This document shows, in pieces, positions 47,270-54,994 of a stretch of DNA of 64,000 nt. Both the position numbers and the translations under genes were made by a program. The stretch spans positions 2,135,001 through 2,199,000 of the forward strand of contig NZ_CP042582.1 in assembly GCF_008728835.1 (NCBI RefSeq), read 5' to 3'. The notes beneath the pieces were generated by a model. It saw only the letters and a list, made by a program, of their open reading frames with translations, searched no databases and was not told the origin of the DNA. Source of the stretch: Hypericibacter adhaerens (GTDB lineage Bacteria > Pseudomonadota > Alphaproteobacteria > Dongiales > Dongiaceae). The first letter of the stretch is position 1. Each line of letters begins with the position of its first letter.

Positions 47270-48442
47270 ATGAATGTCGAAACGCTGGGGCTTTGGCTGA
47301 CGAAGGCGGCGCGGGAGCGGCGCGACCTGGGCAACCTGTTCGAGGCCTTCTGCCTCGAGCTGCGGCAACGCGGCTCGAGCATCAGCCGTGCCTCGCTCGG
47401 TCTCGAAGGACTCGATCCCGAAGTCGGCGGCTCGCGCTATGTCTGGGAGCAGGAGGCCATCATCTACACCAGCGTGCCGCGTGCCGGCGTGGTGCAGTCG
47501 GCCGGCTATCAGAACAGCCCGATGAAGATCGTCGACGATACCGGGCGGCCCTTCCGTCGGCGCCTCGAGGGCGAGCAGACCATGCCCGTGCTGGAGGAGT
47601 TGCGGCAGAGCGGGGCCACCGACTATGCGATGTTCCCGATGCCGTTCATCGACACCACGCGATCGGCCGTGATCGCCTATTCGACACCCGCACCGACCGG
47701 TTTCACCGATGCCGAGCTGCAAGGGCTCGAGGCCGCGACCGATCTGTTCGGACCCTACGCGGAACGCCAGGTCCTGCGGCAGATCGCGGTCGATCTGCTG
47801 GATGTCTATGTCGGTCCGCATACCGGCCGGCGGATCATCGAAGGCCATGTCGAGCGCGGCGATATGGAGACCATCGAGGCCGCGATCTGGCTCGCCGACA
47901 TGCGCGGCTTCACCCGGCGCTCGGAAAGCTCCGCGGTCAGGGATGTGCTGAACGGCCTGAACGCCTGGCTCGAGGCGATGGTGGGGCCGATCCATGCGCA
48001 TCAGGGCGAGGTGCTGAAGTTCATCGGCGACGCGATTCTCGCGATCTTCCCGACCGGCACACGGCAGAGCGGGCGCGTGGTCTGCGCGGCGGCCCTGGCG
48101 GCGGTCGAAGAGGCCCGCCGGCAGGTGGAGGAGGTCAACCGGGCCCGCGCCGCGCAGGGGCTCTGGCCGCTCGAGTTCGGCGTCGGGCTTCATTTCGGCG
48201 AGGTCGTGTACGGGAATATCGGCGCCCCGCGCCGGCTCGATTTCACCGTCATCGGCGCCGCGGTCAATCGCGCCAGCCGCCTGCAGGAGCTGAGCAAGCA
48301 GCTGGGCCGCCAGACCATCATCTCCGGCGCCTTCGCCGGCCATATCGATGGTCCGCTGGTGCCCTTGGGCACGCATCGCCTGCGCGACGTGGCGGAGCCC
48401 CAGAGCGTCTATGGCCTGCCGGCGGAATCGGCGGCGCGTTGA
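47270..48442 (+). CDS. Class III adenylate/guanylate cyclase with N-terminal sensory domain
   Basis: 390 residues. N-terminal ~180 residues resemble a GAF-like or DUF-type sensory domain (TDYAMFPMPFID...FTDAELQGLEAATDLFGPYAERQ). Cyclase domain about 205-380: metal Asp in WLADMRGFTRRSE and FIGDAILAIFP, and VIGAAVNRASRLQ with the transition-state Asn/Arg. Soluble. This N-terminal layout differs from the cyclase at 33148-34983, so the two probably answer different signals. Convergent with the SDR gene. Confidence 0.87.
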   Translation: MNVETLGLWLTKAARERRDLGNLFEAFCLELRQRGSSISRASLGLEGLDPEVGGSRYVWEQEAIIYTSVPRAGVVQSAGYQNSPMKIVDDTGRPFRRRLEGEQTMPVLEELRQSGATDYAMFPMPFIDTTRSAVIAYSTPAPTGFTDAELQGLEAATDLFGPYAERQVLRQIAVDLLDVYVGPHTGRRIIEGHVERGDMETIEAAIWLADMRGFTRRSESSAVRDVLNGLNAWLEAMVGPIHAHQGEVLKFIGDAILAIFPTGTRQSGRVVCAAALAAVEEARRQVEEVNRARAAQGLWPLEFGVGLHFGEVVYGNIGAPRRLDFTVIGAAVNRASRLQELSKQLGRQTIISGAFAGHIDGPLVPLGTHRLRDVAEPQSVYGLPAESAAR

Positions 48443-48445
48443 AGC

Positions 48446-48471
48446 GGACCGGATCGAGGCCGATCCGGTCC
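48446..48471. terminator. Hairpin between convergent cyclase and SDR genes
   Basis: Perfect 10-bp stem GGACCGGATC/GATCCGGTCC with a 6-base loop. No clear T-run on either side, so it may act with Rho or simply protect 3' ends. Confidence 0.5.
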
Positions 48472-48481
48472 GGCTTCGGTG

Positions 48482-49276
48482 TCACACGATCGAGCGGATG
48501 ATGCCGCCTTCGGCGCGAAGGGCAGCGCCGTTGGTGGCCGAGGCCTGCGGCGAGGCCGCATAGACCACCATGTTGGCGATCTCCTCGACCGAGGCGAAAC
48601 GCTGCAGCAGCGAGCTCGGCCGGTGCTGCTTGACGAAGCTCGCCGCCATCTCGTCGGCGGTCGTGTTGTTCTGGGCCGCCATCGCCTGGAGGAAACCTTC
48701 GACGCCGTCGGAACGCGTCGGGCCGGGGAGCACCGAATTGACGGTGACGCCGGTGCCGGCGGTGAGTTCGGCCAGACCGCGCGAGATCGCGAGCTGCGCC
48801 GTCTTCGTGAAGCCGTACTGAATCATCTCCTTGGGGATATAGACCGCGGATTCCGACGAGATGAAGATGATCCGGCCCCAGTTCCGCTTGAGCATCGCCG
48901 GCATGAGCGCGCGGGCCAGCCGGACGCCCGACATGACATTGGTCTCGAAGAACCGGGTCCAATCCCCGTCCGGGATCTCGAAGAAGTCGCGCGGCTCGAA
49001 AATCCCGGCATTGTTCACCAGGATGTCGATCTGGCTCACGGCCTTGACCAGGGTGGCACAGCCCGCGGCCGTCGACACGTCGGCGGCCGCGCCGACGACG
49101 CGGGCATCGGGATGCTTGTCCTTGAGCCGCGCGATGGCGGCTTCGACGCCCGCGGGCTTGCGGCCGTTGATCACGACCTTGGCGCCGGCGTCGGCGAGCC
49201 CCGCGGCGATCGCATGGCCGATGCCGGCCGTCGAGCCGGTCACCAGGGCGGTCTTGCCGGTGAGATCGATCTTCAT
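48482..49276 (-). CDS. Short-chain dehydrogenase/reductase
   Basis: 264 residues, classical SDR. Cofactor loop TGSTAGIG (13-20), NNAG (88-91), catalytic Ser141, Tyr154 and Lys158 (YGFTK). The Arg in INGRKP (39) suggests NADP(H) preference. Oxidises or reduces an unknown alcohol or ketone. Next to a zinc-less MDR reductase gene read in the same direction 64 bases upstream. Confidence 0.88.
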   Translation of the reverse strand: MKIDLTGKTALVTGSTAGIGHAIAAGLADAGAKVVINGRKPAGVEAAIARLKDKHPDARVVGAAADVSTAAGCATLVKAVSQIDILVNNAGIFEPRDFFEIPDGDWTRFFETNVMSGVRLARALMPAMLKRNWGRIIFISSESAVYIPKEMIQYGFTKTAQLAISRGLAELTAGTGVTVNSVLPGPTRSDGVEGFLQAMAAQNNTTADEMAASFVKQHRPSSLLQRFASVEEIANMVVYAASPQASATNGAALRAEGGIIRSIV

Positions 49277-49339
49277 GATGGCGGATCCTTTATCTTGAAA
49301 TGAATACGGGCCGGTGCCGGGGCGGGACGCCCGCGCCGG

Positions 49340-50353
49340 TCAGAATCGCTCGAGTACGATCTTGCCGCGCGCCTTGCCACTTTCAACCAGCGCATGGGCC
49401 TTTTTCAGGTTCTCCGCGTCGATGCGCCCCAGGTTCTGGCTGAGCGTGGACCGGATCACACCGGCATCGACCAGGTCGGCAACCTCGTCCAGGAGGCGAT
49501 GCTGGGCGATCATGTCCTCCGTCTCGAACAGCGAGCGCGTGAACATGAGCTCCCAATGGACGGAGACGCTCTTGCGCTTGAGCGGATTGATGTCGAGCGC
49601 GGCCGGATCGTCGATGACCCCGAGGCGGCCCTGCGGCTTGAGAATCTCGACCAGCGCCGGGAAATGCTGCTCGGTGTTGGTCAGGCTGGCGACGAGATCG
49701 ACCTGCGGCTGGCCGATGCGCGCCAGCTCGTTGACCAGCGGCTTCTGATGATCGATCACATGGTGCGCGCCGAGTGCGGCGCACCAGGCCGCCGTCTCGG
49801 GACGCGACGCCGTCGCGATGACGGTCAGGCCCGTAAGACGCCGCGCCAGCTGGATCAGCATCGAGCCGACGCCGCCGGCCCCGCCCATGATCAGCAGAGT
49901 GCCGGCATCCGGCTGCTTGCCCGGCCGGACGCCCAGCCGGTCGAACAGCAATTCCCAGGCGGTGATGCTGGTGAGAGGCAAGGCGGCGGCCTCGGCGAAG
50001 GAGAGCGTCTTGGGCTTATGGCCCACGATCCGCTCGTCGACCAGATGGAATTCGGCATTGGTGCCCGGCCGCGCGATCGAGCCGGCATAGAAGACGGCTT
50101 CGCCGGGACGGAACAGCGTGACTTTGGCGCCGACGGCCTCGACGATCCCGGCCGCATCGAAACCCAGGATCCGCGCGACACCCGGCGGCGGTGCCGCATG
50201 GGCGCGCTGCTTCACATCGACGGGATTGACCGATACCGCCATGATTCGGACGAGGAGATCGCGATCGCCGGGCAGGGGCGCCGTCAATTCGAGATCGACC
50301 AACGCGTCCTCGGCGGCGATCGGGAGGTTTCGGCGATATCCAACGGCCTTCAT
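49340..50353 (-). CDS. MDR-family quinone oxidoreductase-like / zinc-type alcohol dehydrogenase-like protein
   Basis: 337 residues from ATG 50353 (AGGAGA upstream); a longer frame lacks support. MKAVGYRR start, NPVDVKQR, ILGFDAAGIVEAVG, Rossmann loop IMGGAGGVGSMLIQLARR. The structural-zinc cysteines are absent, as in QOR/ZADH-type enol reductases. Likely an NADPH-dependent quinone or enone reductase. May share a transcript with the SDR. Confidence 0.87.
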   Translation of the reverse strand: MKAVGYRRNLPIAAEDALVDLELTAPLPGDRDLLVRIMAVSVNPVDVKQRAHAAPPPGVARILGFDAAGIVEAVGAKVTLFRPGEAVFYAGSIARPGTNAEFHLVDERIVGHKPKTLSFAEAAALPLTSITAWELLFDRLGVRPGKQPDAGTLLIMGGAGGVGSMLIQLARRLTGLTVIATASRPETAAWCAALGAHHVIDHQKPLVNELARIGQPQVDLVASLTNTEQHFPALVEILKPQGRLGVIDDPAALDINPLKRKSVSVHWELMFTRSLFETEDMIAQHRLLDEVADLVDAGVIRSTLSQNLGRIDAENLKKAHALVESGKARGKIVLERF

Positions 50354-50574
50354 GGGGCGCGATCTCCTGGCTCCTCGTCGGGGTGCCCCAGAGATGGGGA
50401 TTCCGTTCCCTCTCCGCAAAGGCGGGAGCCGGAGAATATTACCCATGAAGACAATATGGCGGGGAGATAGCTCGCGCCGCGGGCCCCCGCGCGGGATTGA
50501 ACCATTGAACCGGGTCATGCCGGGTTCCGTCGGGTTTCCGGACAGTCCCCCCTGCGCGTCGTGATCGGCTCCCG
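50354..50574. other. Upstream region of the MDR gene
   Basis: No gene was seen. It contains one arm (50410-50427) of an 18-bp inverted repeat whose partner is at 50744-50761. Confidence 0.4.
50410..50427. repeat. REP-like inverted repeat, left arm
   Basis: CTCTCCGCAAAGGCGGGA, exactly complementary to 50744-50761, which lies 316 bases away. The sequence is itself a partial palindrome (CTCCGC...GGCGGGAG), like dispersed REP elements. The two arms flank a tiny membrane-peptide gene. Confidence 0.5.
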
Positions 50575-50652
50575 TCAGTGCCCGAACAAGAGCCAGATCA
50601 AAATCAGGACCGGGATCGGAATCCCCAGAAGCCACAGCAAAAGATAGCGCAC
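50575..50652 (-). CDS. 25-residue single-helix membrane peptide
   Basis: From GTG 50652, with GAGGAG five bases upstream, to TGA at 50575. The peptide reads MRYLLLWLLGIPIPVLILI and then WLLFGH: one hydrophobic helix with a Pro-Ile-Pro kink and a basic start. Similar tiny proteins occur near DUF1328 and entericidin genes in proteobacteria, as here. Shorter than normal gene-finding limits. Function unknown. Confidence 0.6.
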   Translation of the reverse strand: MRYLLLWLLGIPIPVLILIWLLFGH

Positions 50653-50743
50653 AGCCGCTCCTCTCCTTTTGCCCGGCGGTCTGCAACCGCCCCGGCGTCC
50701 GTTAGCGCGTTACGGCTCGGCAACGTCGATCGGGCGTCGAAGT

Positions 50744-50761
50744 TCCCGCCTTTGCGGAGAG
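50744..50761. repeat. REP-like inverted repeat, right arm
   Basis: TCCCGCCTTTGCGGAGAG, exact reverse complement of 50410-50427. Confidence 0.5.
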
Positions 50762-50851
50762 AGAAGGGCGCCCGGGCCGGCGGAACCTCGGCGGGGGAGG
50801 GGGCGTTATTCTCTTGATATCGGCATTGGAGCAGCAACGAGGAATATCGCC

Positions 50852-51034
50852 ATGCTGTACTGGGCCCTTGTCTTCCTGCTGATCTCGCTGGTTGCGGCCT
50901 TGCTTGGATTCAGCGGCATCGCCGCGGTCTTCGGCGGCTTCGCGCAGCTTCTCTTCTACATCTTTCTCGCCCTGTTCCTGGTCACGCTCGTCATGCACCT
51001 GGTGCGCGGACGCGGGCCGCCGCCGGTTGCCTGA
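50852..51034 (+). CDS. DUF1328 small membrane protein (YtjA-like)
   Basis: 60 residues from ATG 50852 (GAGGAAT upstream). Two membrane helices: MLYWALVFLLISLVAALLGF and LLFYIFLALFLVTLVMHLV, with SGIAAVFGGFAQ between, the DUF1328/YtjA pattern. Stress-linked in several proteobacteria; biochemical role unknown. Followed by an entericidin gene in the same direction. Confidence 0.85.
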   Translation: MLYWALVFLLISLVAALLGFSGIAAVFGGFAQLLFYIFLALFLVTLVMHLVRGRGPPPVA

Positions 51035-51126
51035 TCTCCGCGAGCGGGAACCATGCTCCCGAGGTCGCGTTGCCTCCTGCGTGCAGACATGACGGGGATG
51101 GATTCGAATAGGAAGGAGCTTCAGCC

Positions 51127-51306
51127 ATGATCGCTGCAAAGATGCAAACCGCGATACCTACGATGCCGGCCTGGAAGGCCTGGGCCGCGTTCCTGTTGAC
51201 CATCGCCGTGCTGGCGCTGGCGGGCTGCAACACCACGGAGGGCTTCGGTCGCGACGTGAAGAATTCCGGCGCCTGGATCGAAAACAAGGCGGACCAGGCG
51301 AAATAG
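51127..51306 (+). CDS. Entericidin A/B family lipoprotein
   Basis: 59 residues from ATG 51127 with AGGAAGGAG upstream. Signal peptide with lipobox LALAGC, then the entericidin core NTTEGFGRDVKNSGAWIE and ENKADQAK. Small lipid-anchored envelope protein; in E. coli the EcnA/EcnB pair is an antidote and toxin in stationary phase. Only one member is present here, and its toxicity cannot be told from sequence. Confidence 0.85.
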   Translation: MIAAKMQTAIPTMPAWKAWAAFLLTIAVLALAGCNTTEGFGRDVKNSGAWIENKADQAK

Positions 51307-51356
51307 AATCGCGTTCCTGCCCCGGATCGCCGTCGGTCGATCCGCGGAGCCTTGCG

Positions 51357-51394
51357 GCTCCCCGCCCCTGACGGGTGTAGGGAGCTTTCTTTTT
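51357..51394 (+). terminator. Terminator after entericidin
   Basis: Outer stem GCTCCC/GGGAGC (51357-51362 with 51380-51385) enclosing CCC/GGG, followed by TTTCTTTTT. An additional GGAGCC/GGCTCC hairpin overlaps its left arm. Confidence 0.68.
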
Positions 51395-51467
51395 GCGTCC
51401 CCGTTGGCCGCCACCAGCGCTTTAGACTAGGATTCCCGCCGGCAAACCGGAGCGGCGGCAGGCAGGA

Positions 51468-51956
51468 ATGGTGGGCGGATCCCAGAAGAATCAGGCCGAA
51501 TCAAGCCGGCTCGATCGGGCCGCCTCCTTCATCCTGGAGGAAGCGCGCATCATCCTCCCCGGCATCCAGGCGCTGTTCGGCTTCCAGCTCATCGCGATCT
51601 TCAATGTCGGCTTCGGGCGCCTGTCGAGGCTCGATCAGCATCTTCATCTGGTGGCTCTGGTGCTGGTCGCCATTTCGGTCGCGCTCGTCATGACGCCCGC
51701 CGCCTATCACCGCCGGTCGAAACGCGAGCATGTTTCCGGCTACTTCATCGATGCGACGTCCCTGCTGCTGAGCTGGGCGCTGCTGTTCCTGATGCTCGGA
51801 ACGGCGATCGACGCCTATGTGGTGACCCATCTCGTGATCGAGAGCGCGATCGGCAGCGTCGCGATCGCCTTGCTCCTCTTCCTGATCTATCTCGCGCTCT
51901 GGTTCATCTATCCCTGGCTCGCCCATCGTCGGCGCCAGGATCAGCGCGGCCCCTGA
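51468..51956 (+). CDS. Four-helix membrane protein, DUF6328-like
   Basis: 162 residues with four membrane helices (about 35-55, 60-78, 95-115, 125-150). FGFQLIAIFNVGF and a C-terminal basic tail. The pattern fits the DUF6328 family; function unknown. Its end overlaps a small convergent gene by 16 bases. Confidence 0.65.
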   Translation: MVGGSQKNQAESSRLDRAASFILEEARIILPGIQALFGFQLIAIFNVGFGRLSRLDQHLHLVALVLVAISVALVMTPAAYHRRSKREHVSGYFIDATSLLLSWALLFLMLGTAIDAYVVTHLVIESAIGSVAIALLLFLIYLALWFIYPWLAHRRRQDQRGP

Positions 51957-52228
51957 GATCGGCGCTTGCGCTTCTGCCTCGCCTGTGCGACGGCTGCCGG
52001 CGTGTCTGCCGGAGCGGGGTGGGCGCCGCTTCGGGCGCCGTAAGGCTCCTTCAGCGGCGCATGGCGGAGCGGGTCCTTCGCATCCGGCTGCAGGCCGCCC
52101 TCCCGCAGCGAGTCCTTGGCCGATCCCGTGGGCCCCTCGGCCACGATCGGTGTCGGTTTCCGCCGCTCGGGCCGGCGGCGCCAGGGCGTTCGCAAGGTTC
52201 CTCGGAAGCGGGCTTTGGCCACCATCAT
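51941..52228 (-). CDS. Small basic hypothetical protein
   Basis: 95 residues rich in Arg/Lys/Pro/Ala, probably disordered (TLRTPWRRRPERRKPTPIV, KDSLREGGLQPDAKDPLRH). AGGAGG lies 3-6 bases before a double ATG. No family recognised. The strong ribosome site is the main reason to keep it. Confidence 0.48.
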   Translation of the reverse strand: MMVAKARFRGTLRTPWRRRPERRKPTPIVAEGPTGSAKDSLREGGLQPDAKDPLRHAPLKEPYGARSGAHPAPADTPAAVAQARQKRKRRSQGPR

Positions 52229-52452
52229 GGGCCTCCTGGTTTTCCCTTCCCGGATAACGGGCTAAGGGCATCCCCGGTTCCTCGCCCGGAGCCTGCAGCG
52301 TCGGCCCGGGAAGGCGCGGGAGGCGAGGGGCGGATTGTCGGTTCCGCGCCATCGGATGTCGGGCCGGCGCGTATGCCCGGACGGCATTGCTCCGACAGTG
52401 GGCGCCGCCTCGGCCGTCACCCGCGACGACCGTCAGAACCCTGAGGATCTCG

Positions 52453-53793
52453 ATGGCTCTCCCTTCGCATGTGAAATACGTGATCATCGGTGCCGGCATC
52501 CACGGGCTGAGCACGGCCTGGCATCTGGGCGAGAACCTGCGCAAGTCCGGCCGCGGCAGCGGCAAGGACATCCTGGTCATCGACAAGACCGCGATCGCGG
52601 CCGGCGCCTCCGGCATCGCCTGCGGCGTCATCCGCAACAACTATTTCCAGCCGGCGATGCGACGCCTGATGGCGCACAGCGTCTCGGTCTGGGAGAGCGA
52701 CCCCAAGGCCTTCAGCTATCACCCCGTCGGCTATATGCAGATCAGCCCCGAGGTCATGCACAAGGACGTCGCCTCGATCGCCAAGCAGCAGAAGGAGATC
52801 GGCTACGAGTCGGTCTTCATCGAGGGCGAAAAAGATTCCATGAAATACATGAAGGGTCTGTTCGACGACTGGCAGGCGAAAGGGATCACCTCGGTCCTGC
52901 ACGAGAAGAAGGGCGGCTACGCCAACAACACGGCCTCCATCTACGGCCTGGCGAAGAAGGCCGAGAACGAGGGCGTGCGCCTTGCCACCGGTATCAAGGT
53001 CACGGGTTTCAAGAAGGATGCGTCGGGTGCCGTCAAGACCGTCGTCACCGACCGTGGCAATATCGATTGCGATCAGGTGATCGTGGGCGCCGGCCCCTGG
53101 GTCAAGCAGATCTGGGACATGCTGGAGCTGCCGGCGCAGATCTCGATCAAGGGCCGCGACGGCAAGATGCACGACAATGTGCCGATGTGGATCTTCTGGT
53201 CGCTGCAGGAGGGCACGCTCGGCGTCGATCCCAACCTGCAGAAGACCAACGACGGCAAGATGCCGCCGGTGATCCATGTCGATACCGACGCGCCGCTTCT
53301 GTCCGACGTCGACGGTTCGCTCATCACCGACAAGCTCTGGGGCATCTACTACAAGCCCGATTTCAATTTCGGCGGCGTGCAGGGCGGCGCCATGCCGTTC
53401 AAGGTCAAGGCCGATCCGGCTTCGGTGAAGATCGATCCCTATGGGCCGGAATCGCCCGACTTCGTCGTGGGCGACGATTTCGCCCATATGTGGTGCTCGG
53501 CGCTGGCCTTCTGCCAGAAGCGCTTCGAAGGCCAGATCAAGGTCTACAAGAAGGAGCCCTCGGGCGGCATCGGCAGCTTCACCGCGGACAGCTTCCCGGT
53601 CTTCGACCGCTTCTGCGACAATGTCTATGTGATCGCCGACTCCAACCACGGCTTCAAGATGATCGGCGTGGGCAAGCTGGTGGCCGACGATGTCTGCGGC
53701 AACCACAGCGACCTGCTCGATCCCTTCCGCTTCTCTCGCTTCGCCGAGGGAAAGCTGCATCCGGTGTCGAACAGCCCGTTCCCCTGGAGCTGA
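52453..53793 (+). CDS. FAD-dependent amine oxidoreductase (DAO family)
   Basis: 446 residues from ATG 52453 (TGAGGAT upstream). FAD-binding VKYVIIGAGIHGLSTAWHL at the N-terminus, a second Rossmann strand ILVIDK, GVIRNNYFQP, and C-terminal SFPVFDRFCDNVYVIADSNHGFKMIGVGKLVADDV as in sarcosine/dimethylglycine-type enzymes. Next to a GbdR-like regulator and an MttB-family gene, so a role in removing methyl groups from a quaternary or tertiary amine is likely (inference). Ended by a strong terminator. Confidence 0.82.
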   Translation: MALPSHVKYVIIGAGIHGLSTAWHLGENLRKSGRGSGKDILVIDKTAIAAGASGIACGVIRNNYFQPAMRRLMAHSVSVWESDPKAFSYHPVGYMQISPEVMHKDVASIAKQQKEIGYESVFIEGEKDSMKYMKGLFDDWQAKGITSVLHEKKGGYANNTASIYGLAKKAENEGVRLATGIKVTGFKKDASGAVKTVVTDRGNIDCDQVIVGAGPWVKQIWDMLELPAQISIKGRDGKMHDNVPMWIFWSLQEGTLGVDPNLQKTNDGKMPPVIHVDTDAPLLSDVDGSLITDKLWGIYYKPDFNFGGVQGGAMPFKVKADPASVKIDPYGPESPDFVVGDDFAHMWCSALAFCQKRFEGQIKVYKKEPSGGIGSFTADSFPVFDRFCDNVYVIADSNHGFKMIGVGKLVADDVCGNHSDLLDPFRFSRFAEGKLHPVSNSPFPWS

Positions 53794-53825
53794 TCCGCAA
53801 GGCGCGACAAGCCGGTTTCCGAAGC

Positions 53826-53857
53826 AAGGCCGGGTGCCGGTGGCGCCCGGCCTTTTT
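53826..53857. terminator. Bidirectional terminator
   Basis: Stem AAGGCCGGGTGCC/GGCGCCCGGCCTT (53826-53838 with 53842-53854, one mismatch) and TTTTTC on the plus strand. Sits between the convergent flavoenzyme and GlxA-type regulator genes. Confidence 0.82.
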
Positions 53858-54891
53858 CACGAGCGCGGCTTGCGCCGCGGCGGACCCTCGCGCTCCTCGG
53901 CCAGGAAGGGGACGGTCTCGGGAGTCCGGTCGGCGCTCGGCACCCGCTTGAAATGCTGCCGGTAGGCGCGGGCGAAATGCGAGGCCGAGGTGAAGCCCGA
54001 GGCGACGCCGACCTCGAGGACGGAGAGGGTGCTGTGCCGCAGGAGCTTGCGCGCCTTCTCGAGCCGCAGGCGGATATAGTGCTGCGAGGGCGTGCAGCTC
54101 AGATAGCGCGTGAAGAGCCGCTCGAGCTGGCGGGTCGAGACGCCGACGCGGCGGGCGATGTCGGGCGAGCGCAGCGGCGCCTCGACCGCGCTTTCCATGA
54201 TCTCGATGGCCTTCACGAGGGCGGGCTGGCTCACGCCCAGCCGGTTGCGCAGGGTCATGCGCTGCGCGTCGCGCGGCTGGCGAATGGTGCCGTAGATGAA
54301 CTGGTCCGAGACCTGGCTGGCGAAGAGGTCGCCCTGCCGCTGCCGGATGAACTGCAGCATCACATCCATGGCCGCCGTGCCGCCGGCACAGGTGAACACG
54401 TTGCCGTCGATGACGAAGAGCTCGTTGATCACGTCGATCTGGGGGAAGGCCTCCTGGAAGGCCTCGATATAGTCCCAATGGACGGTGCAGCGCCGGTGAT
54501 CCAGGAGCCCGGCTTCGGCGAGGATGAAGCTCGCCGTGCTGACGCTGCCGATCATCACGTCGCGCCGCATCATCTGCCGCAGGAAGGCGGTCAGCTTGGG
54601 ATGGCGATAGCTGTCGCTGCCCATGCCGCCGCAGACGACGATCATGTCGAGATCGGCGTCGGCCGGCTTGGGCAACGGCTGGGTCTTCACCTCGAGCCTT
54701 CCGCCCGAGGCGACCATGCCGCCCTCGGGGGACAGGTGGCTCCAACGATAGAGGACGTCACCCTGAATCAGGTTGGCGCCGCGCAGCGGTTCCACGGTGG
54801 AGGCGAAGGCCATGAGGGAGAAGCCGGGCGTCAGCACCACGCCCACATGAAAGGGCGCGACGGAGACTTTCGCCGATAGTCGCTTACGCAT
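53857..54891 (-). CDS. GlxA-family AraC-type transcriptional regulator (GbdR-like)
   Basis: 344 residues from ATG 54891. N-terminal DJ-1/PfpI-like domain (about 15-185; VVLTPGFSLMAFASTVEPLR, MIVVCGGMGSD, STASFILAEAGLLDHRRCTVHW) and C-terminal AraC HTH pair (about 225-330; SPDIARRVGVSTRQLERLF, VASGFTSASHFARAYRQHF). This architecture is shared with GbdR, the glycine-betaine activator. Flanked on one side by an amine flavoenzyme and divergent from an MttB-family gene, its likely targets. Confidence 0.85.
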   Translation of the reverse strand: MRKRLSAKVSVAPFHVGVVLTPGFSLMAFASTVEPLRGANLIQGDVLYRWSHLSPEGGMVASGGRLEVKTQPLPKPADADLDMIVVCGGMGSDSYRHPKLTAFLRQMMRRDVMIGSVSTASFILAEAGLLDHRRCTVHWDYIEAFQEAFPQIDVINELFVIDGNVFTCAGGTAAMDVMLQFIRQRQGDLFASQVSDQFIYGTIRQPRDAQRMTLRNRLGVSQPALVKAIEIMESAVEAPLRSPDIARRVGVSTRQLERLFTRYLSCTPSQHYIRLRLEKARKLLRHSTLSVLEVGVASGFTSASHFARAYRQHFKRVPSADRTPETVPFLAEEREGPPRRKPRS

Positions 54892-54994
54892 TGTGGAGTA
54901 GCCCAAAAACGATCAGCACAGGTCGAAATTAGGCTAGTCTAGCGCAGCCCGCGGGTGGGACAAGGTGACATCATTGCCGTCGAGGAATCAGCCG

